In this document: positions 53,246 to 62,838 of the stretch, piece after piece | Position numbering within the stretch: the stretch's first letter is position 1 | Layout of the letters: the number at the start of each line of letters is the position of its first letter | From: Burkholderiales bacterium PBB3 | Lineage (GTDB): Bacteria; Pseudomonadota; Gammaproteobacteria; Burkholderiales; Burkholderiaceae_C | NCBI GenBank assembly: GCA_002256115.1 | Contig: NKIK01000002.1 | Coordinates: 62,001 to 126,000, forward strand | Length of the DNA: 64,000 nucleotides | Direction of reading: 5' to 3' | Notes under the pieces: model-generated | What the model saw: only the letters and a program-made list of their open reading frames with translations | Told to the model about the DNA's origin: nothing | The model's database searches: none | Program-made: the position numbers and the translations under genes

Positions 53246-54481
53246 ATGCAGCCAGCCAACACCCTAGAACCCGGCCGGATCGCCCGACAAGCCATTCTCA
53301 ATGAAGACCGTGCGGTCTTCGGCTACGAGCTTTTTGACCGCTCTGTGGCTGGCGACCAGCACACGGCAGCCAGTGATGCGCAGCTGCTTTTCAATATGCT
53401 GTCTTCCGCCGATACCGAGAGTTTGGCTGGCAAAAAAATCCTGTTCCTCAATTGCACACATGACAGCTTGGCCGGGGGCTATCTGGACCTCATCGCGCCA
53501 GAACGGGTGGTGCTGGAGATTCCGCCCTTGCCTATTTCGCAGGTTCAACACATTGAAACTCGACTCGCAGGTCTGCAGGACGTTCAACGGCGCGGCTTTC
53601 GTATGGCCTTTGACTATTCGGTGCTGACACGATCCTACGAGAGCTGGCTGCCGCTGGCATCGTTCATCAAGTTTGACCTGTCGATACTGAAGCCCGAGGT
53701 GGTCGCATCATTCGTGCGCCTTGCCAAAGAGAAGTCGCGTGCGCAATTGATTGCAGAGAAAGTTGAAACATCAGCCCAGCACCAACTGTTGGCGGGTCTG
53801 GGCGTCAAACTCTTCCAGGGCTACTGGTTTGCAAAGCCGGTGATTGTTCCCGGTCAGGCGGTTCGCCCCGCACAGGCCAATATTCTTCAGCTGATTAATT
53901 TGGTGCGCAAGCAAGCCAGTACCGACGACATTGAAGAAGTCCTCAAGCGGGACCCCACGCTATCTTTCAACCTGCTCCGATTCATCAATTCAGCAGGATT
54001 TGGGGCTCGGTCGGAAGTCACGTCATTCAAGCACGCGGTGATGCTGCTAGGCCTCAATCGGCTCTTTAAATGGGCCGCGCTTTTGTTGACGACGTCCAGA
54101 GCTGGGGACACCGCGCCTGCGGTTGGGACCACAGCCGTCGTGCGTGGCAGATTGATGGAACTGCTGGCAACCGAGCTACTGCCTGCCGAAGACCGCGACA
54201 ATGCTTTTGTAGTGGGTGTGTTCTCACTGCTGGACACGATGCTGGGTATCTCTATGGCAGAGGCTATGGCCACCCTCACCTTGCCAGAAGAAATAACGCA
54301 GGCCTTGCTGCGACACACCGGAACCTTGGCACCCTTGCTTGATCTGACTATTGCTTGCGAGACGGGCGATGACGTCGCATTTGCCACCGCCATAGCCGCT
54401 TTGGGCTTGACCAACAACCAAGTCAACTGGGCGCATTTGCAGGCGCTTGCCTGGGCCGAAACCATGGGCCAAGACTCATAG
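53246..54481 (+). CDS. EAL-HDOD domain signalling protein
   Basis: 411 residues starting MQPANTLEPGRIARQAILNE. Residues 10-200 resemble an EAL domain (IARQAILNEDRAVFGYELFDRS) but lack the metal-binding EAL signature, so cyclic di-GMP hydrolysis is unlikely. Residues 205-390 are an HDOD domain (INLVRKQASTDDIEEVLKRD, LSFNLLRFINSAGFG). Such YuxH-type proteins are thought to bind signalling partners. The gene starts 20 bases after the chemoreceptor remnant and ends 4 bases before the convergent xerD. Confidence 0.86.
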   Translation: MQPANTLEPGRIARQAILNEDRAVFGYELFDRSVAGDQHTAASDAQLLFNMLSSADTESLAGKKILFLNCTHDSLAGGYLDLIAPERVVLEIPPLPISQVQHIETRLAGLQDVQRRGFRMAFDYSVLTRSYESWLPLASFIKFDLSILKPEVVASFVRLAKEKSRAQLIAEKVETSAQHQLLAGLGVKLFQGYWFAKPVIVPGQAVRPAQANILQLINLVRKQASTDDIEEVLKRDPTLSFNLLRFINSAGFGARSEVTSFKHAVMLLGLNRLFKWAALLLTTSRAGDTAPAVGTTAVVRGRLMELLATELLPAEDRDNAFVVGVFSLLDTMLGISMAEAMATLTLPEEITQALLRHTGTLAPLLDLTIACETGDDVAFATAIAALGLTNNQVNWAHLQALAWAETMGQDS

Positions 54482-54485
54482 CAAT

Positions 54486-55424
54486 TCAGCCACGTGGGTG
54501 GTGTTGCGCGTGGATGGCGGCAAGCCGCTCACGCGCCACGTGGGTGTAGATCGTTGTCGTCGAAATATCGGCATGCCCGAGCAACATCTGCACAGCACGC
54601 AAGTCTGCACCGTGGTTGAGTAAATGCGTAGCAAAGGCGTGGCGTAGAGTGTGCGGAGACAAGGGGGAACGAATGCCTGCCAGCACTGCATATTTTTTGA
54701 CCACCACCCAGAACATGACGCGCGACATGGCGGTGCCAGCACTGGACCCGCGCGCGGTGACAAACAAGTCTTGCGTTTGCTTGCCTGCCAATAGCTCCGA
54801 ACGCGGCCCCGCCAAGTATTGGCGCAGCCAAAGGCTGGCCACCTGCCCAAAGGGCACCAAGCGCTCTTTGGCACCCTTGCCCAAGACCCGCAATACGTTG
54901 TCATGGGTTTGGATATTCAGGGTTGTGAGCGTGACCAACTCACTCACGCGCAGACCACTGGCGTACATCAGCTCCAGCATGGCCCGATCACGAACACCCA
55001 ATGCAGTCTGGGTGTCGGGTGCGGCCAACAGGGCTTCTACCTGCGCTTCTGTCAGCGTTTTGGGCACGCGCAACGCCTGCTTAGCCGACTGCAGTTTTAA
55101 GGTGGGGTCTGATTGGATGAGCTGCTCGCGCAAGGCCCATCGAAAGTAGCGCTTAAACACCGTTAAGCGCCGATTGGCACTGGTCGCCTTGGTGCTGGTA
55201 TGCCGATCTGCAAAATAGGCTTGCAGATCGACCTCAGTCACACCGGCAAGGCCGCTGCCACCGCGCCCTTGCAACCATTGCGCAAGAGAAGTCAGGTCGC
55301 GGCGGTAGGCCAGCAAGGTGTTTTTTGCCAGCCCCTGTTCCAGCCACAGTGCGTCAATGAAGGCGTCAATACTATTGATGTCCCGTGGATCAAGCGCATC
55401 TGCAGGACTGGGCTCAGGGGTCAT
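54486..55424 (-). CDS. xerD: Tyrosine recombinase XerD
   Basis: 312 residues. The N-terminal core-binding domain ([19 protein letters not shown]) precedes the catalytic domain with arginine in [25 protein letters not shown] and [13 protein letters not shown] with the nucleophile tyrosine. XerD with XerC resolves chromosome dimers at dif. The start overlaps the stop of the Bug-type gene (ATGA). The N-terminal extension before the core domain is about 15 residues longer than in E. coli. It is distinct from the integrase at 9295. Confidence 0.92.
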   Translation of the reverse strand: MTPEPSPADALDPRDINSIDAFIDALWLEQGLAKNTLLAYRRDLTSLAQWLQGRGGSGLAGVTEVDLQAYFADRHTSTKATSANRRLTVFKRYFRWALREQLIQSDPTLKLQSAKQALRVPKTLTEAQVEALLAAPDTQTALGVRDRAMLELMYASGLRVSELVTLTTLNIQTHDNVLRVLGKGAKERLVPFGQVASLWLRQYLAGPRSELLAGKQTQDLFVTARGSSAGTAMSRVMFWVVVKKYAVLAGIRSPLSPHTLRHAFATHLLNHGADLRAVQMLLGHADISTTTIYTHVARERLAAIHAQHHPRG

Positions 55425-56383
55425 TCCAGCGTCAGTTTGGCGGTATCCACCACTTTTTTGTACACCCCATATTCCGCTTTGATTTGCTCTGCAAATTGCT
55501 CTGGCGTATTGCCCACGATCAAAGAGCCCGTGTCTTCAATGCGCTTGCGGACTGCGGGGTCTTCCAGGACTTTGCGAACTGCGGCATTGACCTTGTCAAC
55601 CACCTCTTTGGGCAAACCTTTGGGTCCGTAAATGCCGTAAAAAGCCATGCGATTGGCGGGCTCCAGCCCTACTTCCTTGAAGGTCGGCACATTGGGCAGT
55701 TGTGCCAAGCGCTGCGGTGCGGCCACCACAATGGGGACCAGCTTGTTGGCCTGAATGAAAGGCATGGCCGAGGGCATATTGTCAAAAATCATGGGCACCT
55801 GACCGGCCACGGTGTCATTCAGCGCCGGGCCCGCACCGCGGTACGGTATGTGGGTAATGTAGGCACCCGTCAGGCTCTTGAACAACTCCGTTTGTAGATG
55901 CCCTATACCCCCGGTCCCCGATGTGGCATACGAGTACTTGCCGGGGTTGCGCTTCACCTCAGCTAAAAAAGTCTTGAAATCTTTGGCCGGAAAACTAGGG
56001 TGCACCGCAATCACATTGGGTGTTGCCGCCACATTGATGATCGGCGTGAAATCAGTCAGTGGGTTGTAGGGGTTCTTGGGGTTGATGGCTGGATTGGCCG
56101 CCACTGTAGACACCGTGGCTACGCCGAGCGAGTAGCCATCCGGTGTCGCCTTGGCAGTCTCGTTGGCCCCAATCACACCACCCCCGCCTGCTTTGTTTTC
56201 CACGATCACACTTTGGCCCAATATTTTGCCCAAGGGGTCCGCAATGGTTCGGGCAATGATGTCGGTCGTGCCACCCGGCGCAAACGGCACTTGCAATTTG
56301 ATAATACGGTTGGGGTAGCCCTGGGCCAGTGCGCCCGTTGCGACCAAAGCCAAGCTGCATGAAAGTAGAGTACGGCGAAACAT
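55421..56383 (-). CDS. Bug-type tricarboxylate transporter substrate-binding protein
   Basis: 320 residues with a signal peptide ([20 protein letters not shown]). The Bug signatures [36 protein letters not shown] and [14 protein letters not shown] are present. Such proteins deliver organic acids or other small anions to TctAB-type transporters and are greatly expanded in Burkholderiales. No TctAB genes lie nearby, so it is an orphan binding protein. The stop overlaps the xerD start by four bases. Confidence 0.93.
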   Translation of the reverse strand: MFRRTLLSCSLALVATGALAQGYPNRIIKLQVPFAPGGTTDIIARTIADPLGKILGQSVIVENKAGGGGVIGANETAKATPDGYSLGVATVSTVAANPAINPKNPYNPLTDFTPIINVAATPNVIAVHPSFPAKDFKTFLAEVKRNPGKYSYATSGTGGIGHLQTELFKSLTGAYITHIPYRGAGPALNDTVAGQVPMIFDNMPSAMPFIQANKLVPIVVAAPQRLAQLPNVPTFKEVGLEPANRMAFYGIYGPKGLPKEVVDKVNAAVRKVLEDPAVRKRIEDTGSLIVGNTPEQFAEQIKAEYGVYKKVVDTAKLTLE

Positions 56384-56555
56384 AGACTGAAGTCTCCTTA
56401 TGGATTTTTGTCAAACCAAGATTGTGAAATCAACACACCATCCTACCCGCCGGAACTGGTTTTGCAAATGCGCGCAATCACCGGTGTAATTTTCCATGTC
56501 CCTCGAAAGCGCGGGTGCGACAGTGGTCCGCTGGGGCGGCTGGTATCCTGCGAGT

Positions 56556-57461
56556 GTGAACTATGCACAGCTTCTTTTTCCTGACTTTTCCCTCATTCTG
56601 ATAGGGTATTTAATCTGCCGATTTACCCCGCTGAACCGCACGGTTTGGGAGCCGGTGGAGGCACTGGTCTATTTCTTCCTGTTTCCCGTACTGCTGTTTC
56701 AGTCGATTGTGCGCAGCCCTCTGGATTTGGCCTCCGCATCACGCCTCATGGGCGCGGGCTGGGCCTTGGGCGCGGTGGGTATCGGGCTGGCTTACGCCCT
56801 GCCCCACCTGCCGATCGTCAAACGCTGGATCGATGCACGCGACCACGCCAGCAGCGCGCAAGTCGCTTTCCGCTTCAACTCCTTTATTGGTTTGGCGCTG
56901 GCCGACCGACTGGCGGGGCCCCAGGGGGTGCAGCTCATTGCAGTTTTGATTGGTGTCTGCGTGCCGCTCTTCAATGTGGGGGCCGTGTGGCCCATGGCGC
57001 GCCACGCGCAACGCGGCTTTTTGCGCGAGCTGGTTCGCAACCCCCTGATCATCGGCACGGCCAGCGGGCTGGTGGCCAATTTGCTCGGCTTTAGCATTCC
57101 GCTGTGGCTGGAGCCGACGGTGACGCGCATCGGCGCAGCCTCGGTGGCACTGGGATTACTGGCCGCAGGCGCAGGCATGCAGTTGGGGGCATTGGGCCGG
57201 GCAAAGACCTTGGCGGTGGCCGTGCTGACGATTCGCCACGCGGTACTGCCTGTGGTGGCTTTAGGTGTAGCGACGTTATTTGGGTTGGACCCTTCGCAGC
57301 GCATTATTTTGTTGGCGTTTTCAGCCCTCCCCACCGCGTCCAGCTGCTATGTGCTGGCAGCGCGCATGGGCTATGACGGCGCTTACGTTGCAGGTCTGGT
57401 CACGCTCAGCACGCTGCTGGGCATGCTGAGCCTGCCGTTCGCGCTGGGCGTATTGCAATAG
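56556..57461 (+). CDS. AEC-family (auxin efflux carrier-like) transporter
   Basis: 301 residues with about ten transmembrane helices in the inverted-repeat layout of AEC permeases (FPDFSLILIGYLICRFTPLN at the N-terminus; FLFPVLLFQSIV; NPLIIGTASGLVANLLGF). Bacterial members carry malate or malonate or other anions. A GTG at 56556 gives the typical family N-terminus VNYAQLLFPDF; longer frames add residues without family character. Confidence 0.82.
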   Translation: MNYAQLLFPDFSLILIGYLICRFTPLNRTVWEPVEALVYFFLFPVLLFQSIVRSPLDLASASRLMGAGWALGAVGIGLAYALPHLPIVKRWIDARDHASSAQVAFRFNSFIGLALADRLAGPQGVQLIAVLIGVCVPLFNVGAVWPMARHAQRGFLRELVRNPLIIGTASGLVANLLGFSIPLWLEPTVTRIGAASVALGLLAAGAGMQLGALGRAKTLAVAVLTIRHAVLPVVALGVATLFGLDPSQRIILLAFSALPTASSCYVLAARMGYDGAYVAGLVTLSTLLGMLSLPFALGVLQ

Positions 57462-57472
57462 AGCGTGGCAGC

Positions 57473-59233
57473 TTAAGCGGGCACGGCCAGGGGCTCAGCA
57501 TCTGGCTCCAGCGCGGCAGGCTGCGCCAGCATTTGCTGCCAAGACTGCGTGCCCAGCATCAGCAGTAGCAGACCCGCCACTACGGGCACGGCCATGAAGA
57601 CCCCTTGGGCAACATCTGTCCAGCCACTGCTTCCTACCCAGCCAGAAATCTTGTCGACAAAGTAACGGGCGTACATCAGGATCAAAAGAGGTGCGATCCA
57701 GGCACCAATGCGCGCTGCCGAGCCGCCCGCAACCCCCAACACGGCTTTGCCAGCCAGCAAGAACAAGGCAGAACCGATAAAAATCACCGTGAACAAGGTC
57801 CCCATGATGGGTTTGGCGGCGCCAAACATCGGACTGAAATAGCTATACGGCAACCAGGCCAGGCACAAGACGCCCAAGCCAGTGGCCAGGCCGCGCGCGC
57901 GCTTGGGGCCGCGCACATCGGTGTAGCCAGCGCCCTCCATGCGCTTGAGCCACGGTAACACCAGCAAACAGGCCAATCCAAAAATACCGTCCACCATCAG
58001 CGTGGTGGGATAGCCCCAGGCTTCAATCGCGATACCTTGCCAAGTGGCCGAGTAGGAAATCGCCAGGTTCATCAGCGCCATATAGGCGGTGAACTGGGTG
58101 GCGGCCACAGCCGGGTTGGTCACGTCCATCATGATGGCCGAGCGCGTGCCGTACATCAAACCCATGAATGCCGCGTACACCAGACCGGACACCCACAGCG
58201 CCGTCACCAGGGCAGCAGGTACCGCAGGGCGATTCTCTGCCGTGGTGCTGACCGGCATGACCCAACCGTAGCGGGACAGCTCGGTCATTAAATAAAACAC
58301 CGGCAGGCTCATCAGCGCCAGGTACACAAACAAAGTACGTCGACGCCCAAACCGGTCCGACAAGAAGCCACCCAACACGCAAAACACGGCGGAAAATAGC
58401 GAGCTCCAAAGATTCAATTGACCCACTTGGTCGTCGTCAAAACCCAACTCGACCGCCAGGTTCGATTGCAAGGCCAAGCCCAGACTCATGGCACCTGCGG
58501 GCAGCAAGGCAAACAGCAGTCCGCCAAAGGCACCGGGGCTACCCAGAAACGACTTGAAGGAATCGACGGCGAAGACTTTCATCTCGCGGCCGGCCTGCGC
58601 CAGCTTGGAGCCCGCCACGACCGCACGCAGTGGTCCCGGTGCTTCTTTCATCGGCAGCACCACAAAAGCGGTCACGGCCAAAATAGCACCCGCCACAATG
58701 AAGAAAGTTGCCTGAAAGCCGGTGATGCCACTGATCAAAAGTACACCACCTCCGCCCACCATCATGCCGATGGCGGCACCGGCAAACATCATGCCGTTGG
58801 CCAGACCCCGCTCGTCTTCTTGCAAAGTGCTGCAAGCCAGCGCATCAATCGCCACGTCTTGCATAGCGCCAAACGTGTTGTGAAACAAAAGGATGATGGT
58901 GAACAAGCCCAACTGCTGCGGCAAGTCCAGCATCACCGTGGACAGCAGCGTCATGGCCATCAAGACCTGCGTGATCAAAATCCAGCCCCGGCGGCGGCCC
59001 AGGCGCTCGGAGGCAAACACATCCACCAGCGGGCCAAAGGCCCATTTGAAAGCCCAGGGCAAATAGAAGGAACCGACAAAGGCACCGATCTCAGCAGGCC
59101 CTACGTCGAGGCGGCGCAGGCGGGTGGCCACGGCGGTGGCGGCAAAACCGAGGGGAATGCCCTCAGTGATGTACAAAAGAAAAAACGCAGTCAACCGGCC
59201 ATTTTTGGTGGCCAGCAAATTGGGGAGTCGCAT
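57473..59233 (-). CDS. AmpG-like MFS transporter
   Basis: 586 residues with 12 or more transmembrane helices. The N-terminus LYITEGIPLGFAATAVATRLR and the segment DVAIDALACSTL resemble AmpG and acetyl-CoA transporter-type members of MFS. AmpG imports anhydro-muropeptides for cell-wall recycling; that role is possible here but not proven. A long loop with KLAQAGREMKVFAVD divides the two halves. It precedes the unrelated queG on the same strand by 93 bases. Confidence 0.75.
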   Translation of the reverse strand: MRLPNLLATKNGRLTAFFLLYITEGIPLGFAATAVATRLRRLDVGPAEIGAFVGSFYLPWAFKWAFGPLVDVFASERLGRRRGWILITQVLMAMTLLSTVMLDLPQQLGLFTIILLFHNTFGAMQDVAIDALACSTLQEDERGLANGMMFAGAAIGMMVGGGGVLLISGITGFQATFFIVAGAILAVTAFVVLPMKEAPGPLRAVVAGSKLAQAGREMKVFAVDSFKSFLGSPGAFGGLLFALLPAGAMSLGLALQSNLAVELGFDDDQVGQLNLWSSLFSAVFCVLGGFLSDRFGRRRTLFVYLALMSLPVFYLMTELSRYGWVMPVSTTAENRPAVPAALVTALWVSGLVYAAFMGLMYGTRSAIMMDVTNPAVAATQFTAYMALMNLAISYSATWQGIAIEAWGYPTTLMVDGIFGLACLLVLPWLKRMEGAGYTDVRGPKRARGLATGLGVLCLAWLPYSYFSPMFGAAKPIMGTLFTVIFIGSALFLLAGKAVLGVAGGSAARIGAWIAPLLILMYARYFVDKISGWVGSSGWTDVAQGVFMAVPVVAGLLLLMLGTQSWQQMLAQPAALEPDAEPLAVPA

Positions 59234-59326
59234 ACAAAGTGTCCTTATGGGAGGTGGGCCATCATCGCATAGCGATTGTCTTTTCCACCTCCGTGTTTGC
59301 CTGGGGTTTGCTGCTGGACGCTGTGT

Positions 59327-60412
59327 TCAAGCTATGGCTTGTGCCAGCGCCCAAACCACGTGCTCACGCACCAGTGGGCTGGCATCGTCAGCACGGGTTT
59401 GCAAGGCGGCCTGCACGGGCGCGCCCATGCGCAAAGCATTGCCCAACGCTACGGCCACATTGCGCAGCCAGCGCTCGTGGCCAATCCGGCGTATCGGGCT
59501 GCCTTCGGTGAACTGCAAAAAATGCGCTTCGGTCCAGGCAAACAGGTCCGTGAGCTGCTGGCCGGACAAGCCCGCACGCGGATCGAAGTCGGGCAAAGCA
59601 CTGCGTTTGGCAAATTTGTTCCAGGGGCACACCAGTTGGCAATCGTCGCAGCCATAAATGCGGTTGCCTATCAGCGGGCGCAACTCTAGCGGAATGGCCC
59701 CCGCGTGCTCGATGGTCAGATAGGAGATGCAGCGCCGTGCGTCCAGCTTGTGTGGGGCAATGATGGCCTGCGTGGGGCACACTGTGATGCATGCGCTGCA
59801 ACTGCCGCAGTGCTCAGTCACTGCCATGGTGGGTGGCAGGGCCAGGTCCAGATAGACCTCGCCCAAAAAGAACATGGAGCCCGCTTCGCGGTTCAGCAGC
59901 AGCGTATGTTTGCCGCGCCAGCCCTGGCCGCTACGCGCGGCCAGTTCGGCCTCCAGCACCGGGGCCGAATCGGTGAACACTCGGTAACCCAGCGGCCCCA
60001 CCGCTTGGCCCAGGCGCTCGGCCAACTTTTGCAGGCGACTGCGCAGCACCTTGTGGTAGTCCCGCCCCCTCGCGTACACCGACACAATGCCCTCGCCGGG
60101 CTTGTTCAAGCGACCCAACTCGCGCTCCGTCCAGTCATCCGGCGCGTTGCGCGGCAGGTAATCCATGCGCACCGTGACCACACTCACGGTGCCCGGCACC
60201 AGCTCGGCCGGGCGCGCGCGCTTCATGCCGTGGCTGGCCATATACGCCATATCACCATGGAAACCCTGGGCCAACCAGGCCTGTAAACCAGGCTCTGCCG
60301 ACGATAAATCCACACCCGCCACGCCAATTTGGGAGAATCCCAGTTCCCGGGCCCACGCCTGTATTTGCGAAACCAGTTGGTTGCTATCGAATTGAGTGCT
60401 GTTGATCGTCAC
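59327..60412 (-). CDS. queG: Epoxyqueuosine reductase
   Basis: About 361 residues. The N-terminal cobalamin-binding part has GFHGDMAYMASHGMKRARP and VRMDYLP. Two ferredoxin-type clusters follow: CGSCSACITVCPTQAI near residue 195, and YGCDDCQLVCPWN near 245. A HEAT-like C-terminal domain ends the protein. QueG converts epoxyqueuosine to queuosine in tRNA. The only suitable start is GTG at 60412, which lies inside the 5' end of the divergent tsaE; the ribosome site GGGGAG abuts it without spacing, so the start is uncertain. Confidence 0.93.
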   Translation of the reverse strand: MTINSTQFDSNQLVSQIQAWARELGFSQIGVAGVDLSSAEPGLQAWLAQGFHGDMAYMASHGMKRARPAELVPGTVSVVTVRMDYLPRNAPDDWTERELGRLNKPGEGIVSVYARGRDYHKVLRSRLQKLAERLGQAVGPLGYRVFTDSAPVLEAELAARSGQGWRGKHTLLLNREAGSMFFLGEVYLDLALPPTMAVTEHCGSCSACITVCPTQAIIAPHKLDARRCISYLTIEHAGAIPLELRPLIGNRIYGCDDCQLVCPWNKFAKRSALPDFDPRAGLSGQQLTDLFAWTEAHFLQFTEGSPIRRIGHERWLRNVAVALGNALRMGAPVQAALQTRADDASPLVREHVVWALAQAIA

Positions 60413-60991
60413 CTCCCCATTGTAAAAACCCTGGCCTGGCCGGATGAAGACGCGACCCGCGCGTTTGCCCAAGGCTTGGCAGCCCACCCGGCACTGGCCC
60501 ATGCCAGTATCTGTTTGCATGGCGATTTGGGCGCTGGCAAAACCACGCTGGTGCGCCACCTGTTGCAAGCGTTGGGCGTCACCGGCCGCATTAAAAGTCC
60601 GACCTATGCGGTAGTAGAGCCCTATGAATTACCAGAGTTGAATATCTGGCACTTTGACTTCTATCGCTTTGCCGACCCGCGCGAGTGGGAAGACGCGGGC
60701 GTTCGCGACATCTTTGCCAGCCCTGGGCTCAAGCTGTCTGAATGGCCGGAGAAGGCCGGAGCAGCCCTGCCCCTGCCCGACCTGGACATTGTGATTGCTG
60801 TGCCAACACCCGAAGCTTGGGAAGCTGAGCGTTTTGCTTCGTGTCCCCCGCCCGCTTTGCGGGCTCCTCCTTTACCTGCGCAAAACGCCCAGCCTGCAAA
60901 GCTTCTTCCCGACAACGCTCGTCTGGTCACGCTGACCGCCCGTACCGCCACGGGCCTGGCTCTGCTGGACACTACCGGAGCTCCCGCATGA
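60392..60991 (+). CDS. tsaE: tRNA threonylcarbamoyladenosine ATPase TsaE with repeat-derived tail
   Basis: About 199 residues. The P-loop GDLGAGKTTLVRHLL (about residues 48-62), SPTYAVVEPY and HFDFYRFADPREWEDAG are typical of TsaE, which supports the essential t6A modification of tRNA. Its usual length is about 155 residues; the extra part from residue 145 includes ERFASCPPPALRAPPLPAQN, encoded by a copy of repeat family 2. The start is a TTG at 60392 or another weak codon, within the 5' region of queG. The stop overlaps the amiC ATG. Confidence 0.88.
   Translation: MSAVDRHLPIVKTLAWPDEDATRAFAQGLAAHPALAHASICLHGDLGAGKTTLVRHLLQALGVTGRIKSPTYAVVEPYELPELNIWHFDFYRFADPREWEDAGVRDIFASPGLKLSEWPEKAGAALPLPDLDIVIAVPTPEAWEAERFASCPPPALRAPPLPAQNAQPAKLLPDNARLVTLTARTATGLALLDTTGAPA
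60828..60890 (+). repeat. Palindrome-ended repeat family 2, copy C (inside tsaE)
   Basis: GCGTTTTGCTTCGTGTCCCC, GCCCGCTTTGCGGGCTCC and GCGCAAAACGCCC match the copy at 32783. It is translated as part of the TsaE tail. Confidence 0.8.
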
Positions 60992-62388
60992 AGCGCCGCA
61001 CACTGCTGCAATCTGGCAGTATCGTTTTAAGCTTGGGCTTGCCCCATTTGGCGCACGGCGCGACCATCCTGACCGTGCGGGTCTGGCCTGCGCCTGACTA
61101 TTCCCGCGTCACCATTGAATCTGACGGCGCACTCAAGGCCACGCCCCTGTTTGTGCCCAGCCCGCCGCGCCTGGCGGTGGATATAGAGGGCATCACCCTC
61201 AACCCCGCCTTGAAAGAACTGGTAGGCAAGATCCGCGCAGACGACCCCAACATCGCGGGCGTGCGCGTGGGCCAGTTCGCCCCCAATGTGGTCCGGCTGG
61301 TGATGGACCTGAAGCGGCCCATGCGGCCTCAAGTGTTTGCGCTGGTGCCGGTGGCCAACTACCAACACCGGCTGGTACTAGACCTGTACCCAGAGCAAGA
61401 AGCCGACCCTCTAGACGCGCTGATTGCCCAGCATCTGCAGGCCGACGCCAAACCTGTGCCCGCCCCACAAGCCGCGGCGTCCGCCCCGACTCCGGTATCC
61501 GCCGATCCTTTGGCTGACTTGCTGGCCCAGCAAGGCAAACCGGCAGAGAAAAAACCTGCTGACGCACCAGTACTTGCTATCGAAAAAGGAGCTGCTCCCG
61601 CACTATCCACGGCCTCAATGGTCAAAAACACCAATAATCTTGGCAAAACATCGGCTAACACAGACCGCCTGATCATCATTGCACTGGACCCCGGCCATGG
61701 GGGCGAGGACCCCGGTGCGATTGGCCCTGGCGGCACGCGCGAAAAAGACGTGGTGCTGCGCCTGGCGCATTTGCTGCGTGACCGTATCAATGCCAGCAGT
61801 GTGAACGGCAATGCCATGCGCGCCTACCTGACGCGCGACGCCGACTTCTTTGTGCCGCTGCAGGTACGGGTGCAAAAAGCCCGCCGCGTGCAAGCCGACC
61901 TGTTTGTCAGCCTGCATGCGGATGCTTTCTTCACTCCCGACCCGCAAGGTGCCAGTGTGTTCGCGTTGAGCCACGGCGGTGCCACCAGCAGCGCGGCGCG
62001 CTGGATGGCGGCCAAAGAGAACAAGGCGGATTTGGTGGGCGGTATCAATGTCAAAAGTGGCGATGCCACCGTACAGCGCGCGCTGCTGGACATGAGCACC
62101 ACCGCCCAGATCAGCGACAGCCTGAAACTGGGCAGCAGCCTGCTGGGTGAGATTGGCCGCGTGGGCAAGCTGCACAAGCCGCGCGTGGAACAAGCGTCTT
62201 TTGCGGTGCTCAAAGCGCCCGACATTCCGAGTGTGCTGGTGGAGGCTGCCTTTATCAGCAACCCCAAGGAAGAAGCCAAGCTGCGCAGCGATGAGTATTT
62301 GACGCAACTGGCCGATGCGCTGATGCGGGGGATTCAGACCCACTTTGCCAAGAACCCGCCGCAGGCGCGGAACCGGGTGAGCGGTTGA
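60988..62388 (+). CDS. amiC: N-acetylmuramoyl-L-alanine amidase (AmiC-type)
   Basis: 466 residues. A twin-arginine type signal (MKRRTLLQSGSIVLSLGLP) precedes an AMIN domain (residues 25-140) and an Amidase_3 domain (about 228-455) with zinc ligands in LDPGHGGED, TREKD and VSLHADAF and the catalytic glutamate in VEAAFIS. It cleaves septal peptidoglycan during daughter-cell separation and is exported by Tat. The linker (about residues 195-211, EKGAAPALSTAS) is encoded by an inverted copy of repeat family 1. Its ATG overlaps the tsaE stop. Confidence 0.94.
   Translation: MKRRTLLQSGSIVLSLGLPHLAHGATILTVRVWPAPDYSRVTIESDGALKATPLFVPSPPRLAVDIEGITLNPALKELVGKIRADDPNIAGVRVGQFAPNVVRLVMDLKRPMRPQVFALVPVANYQHRLVLDLYPEQEADPLDALIAQHLQADAKPVPAPQAAASAPTPVSADPLADLLAQQGKPAEKKPADAPVLAIEKGAAPALSTASMVKNTNNLGKTSANTDRLIIIALDPGHGGEDPGAIGPGGTREKDVVLRLAHLLRDRINASSVNGNAMRAYLTRDADFFVPLQVRVQKARRVQADLFVSLHADAFFTPDPQGASVFALSHGGATSSAARWMAAKENKADLVGGINVKSGDATVQRALLDMSTTAQISDSLKLGSSLLGEIGRVGKLHKPRVEQASFAVLKAPDIPSVLVEAAFISNPKEEAKLRSDEYLTQLADALMRGIQTHFAKNPPQARNRVSG
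61573..61622 (-). repeat. Dispersed repeat family 1, copy H (inside amiC)
   Basis: The complement reads CCATTGAGGCCGTGGATAGT then GCGGGAGCAGCTCCTTTTTC and GATAGC. It forms the linker between the AMIN and amidase domains. Confidence 0.8.
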
Positions 62389-62437
62389 GTTTGGCTACCG
62401 GGCTAGGCTAGCCCGAGAGAGGCCTGAACACAATTGC

Positions 62438-62514
62438 TCGTGTCACCCGGCCTTCGGCCTCCTTCTTTACCTCGCGATTACGCCCAGCCCCCGCTCGGGC
62501 TAGCCGTTGGACGC
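62438..62514. repeat. Repeat family 4, copy A (two modules)
   Basis: Module 1 is CTCGTGTCACCCGGCCTTCG with GCCTCCTTCTTTACCTCGC. Module 2 is GCCCAGCCCCCGCTCGGGCT followed by AGCCGTTGGACGCC. The second copy at 63495 has module 1 inverted and module 2 direct. Module 2 supplies the last codons and the stop of the antitoxin gene. Confidence 0.75.
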
Positions 62515-62838
62515 CGCAGTAACACGAGTCCGTTTGGTATCGCGTTTCAAGCGGATTTCCACCGTTCTGCCGACAGCGCTCGCCGCTTTAATCAAGGTAT
62601 CGAGTTGAATGGACAGATTGCTCGGATCAAGCACGCGGTCCAGTTGGGAGCGGCTGGTGGCCATGCGCTGGGCCATGCTCACTTTGTTGAGCTTGCCGCT
62701 CTGCATTGCTTCGTCCAACTGCTCAGCCAACGCCCGTTTGAGCGCGCGGGCTTGCACCTCCTCAAAGATGCCATCCTCTTTGAGGAAATCATCGAAGCTG
62801 CTACCCGCGTGGGGATTTACTCTAACTACTTTGGCCAT
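62500..62838 (-). CDS. XRE-type antitoxin (HigA-like)
   Basis: 112 residues starting MAKVVRVNPHAGSSFDDFL. Residues 30-85 form a helix-turn-helix with KLNKVSMAQRMATSRSQLDRVLDP, the pattern of antitoxins paired with HigB/Gp49-type toxins. It would bind the operator and the toxin. The last residues (TAASNG) and the stop codon are encoded by repeat family 4, so the C-terminal end may have been altered. The ATG lies inside the end of the upstream toxin frame, a normal arrangement for toxin-first pairs. Confidence 0.78.
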   Translation of the reverse strand: MAKVVRVNPHAGSSFDDFLKEDGIFEEVQARALKRALAEQLDEAMQSGKLNKVSMAQRMATSRSQLDRVLDPSNLSIQLDTLIKAASAVGRTVEIRLKRDTKRTRVTAASNG

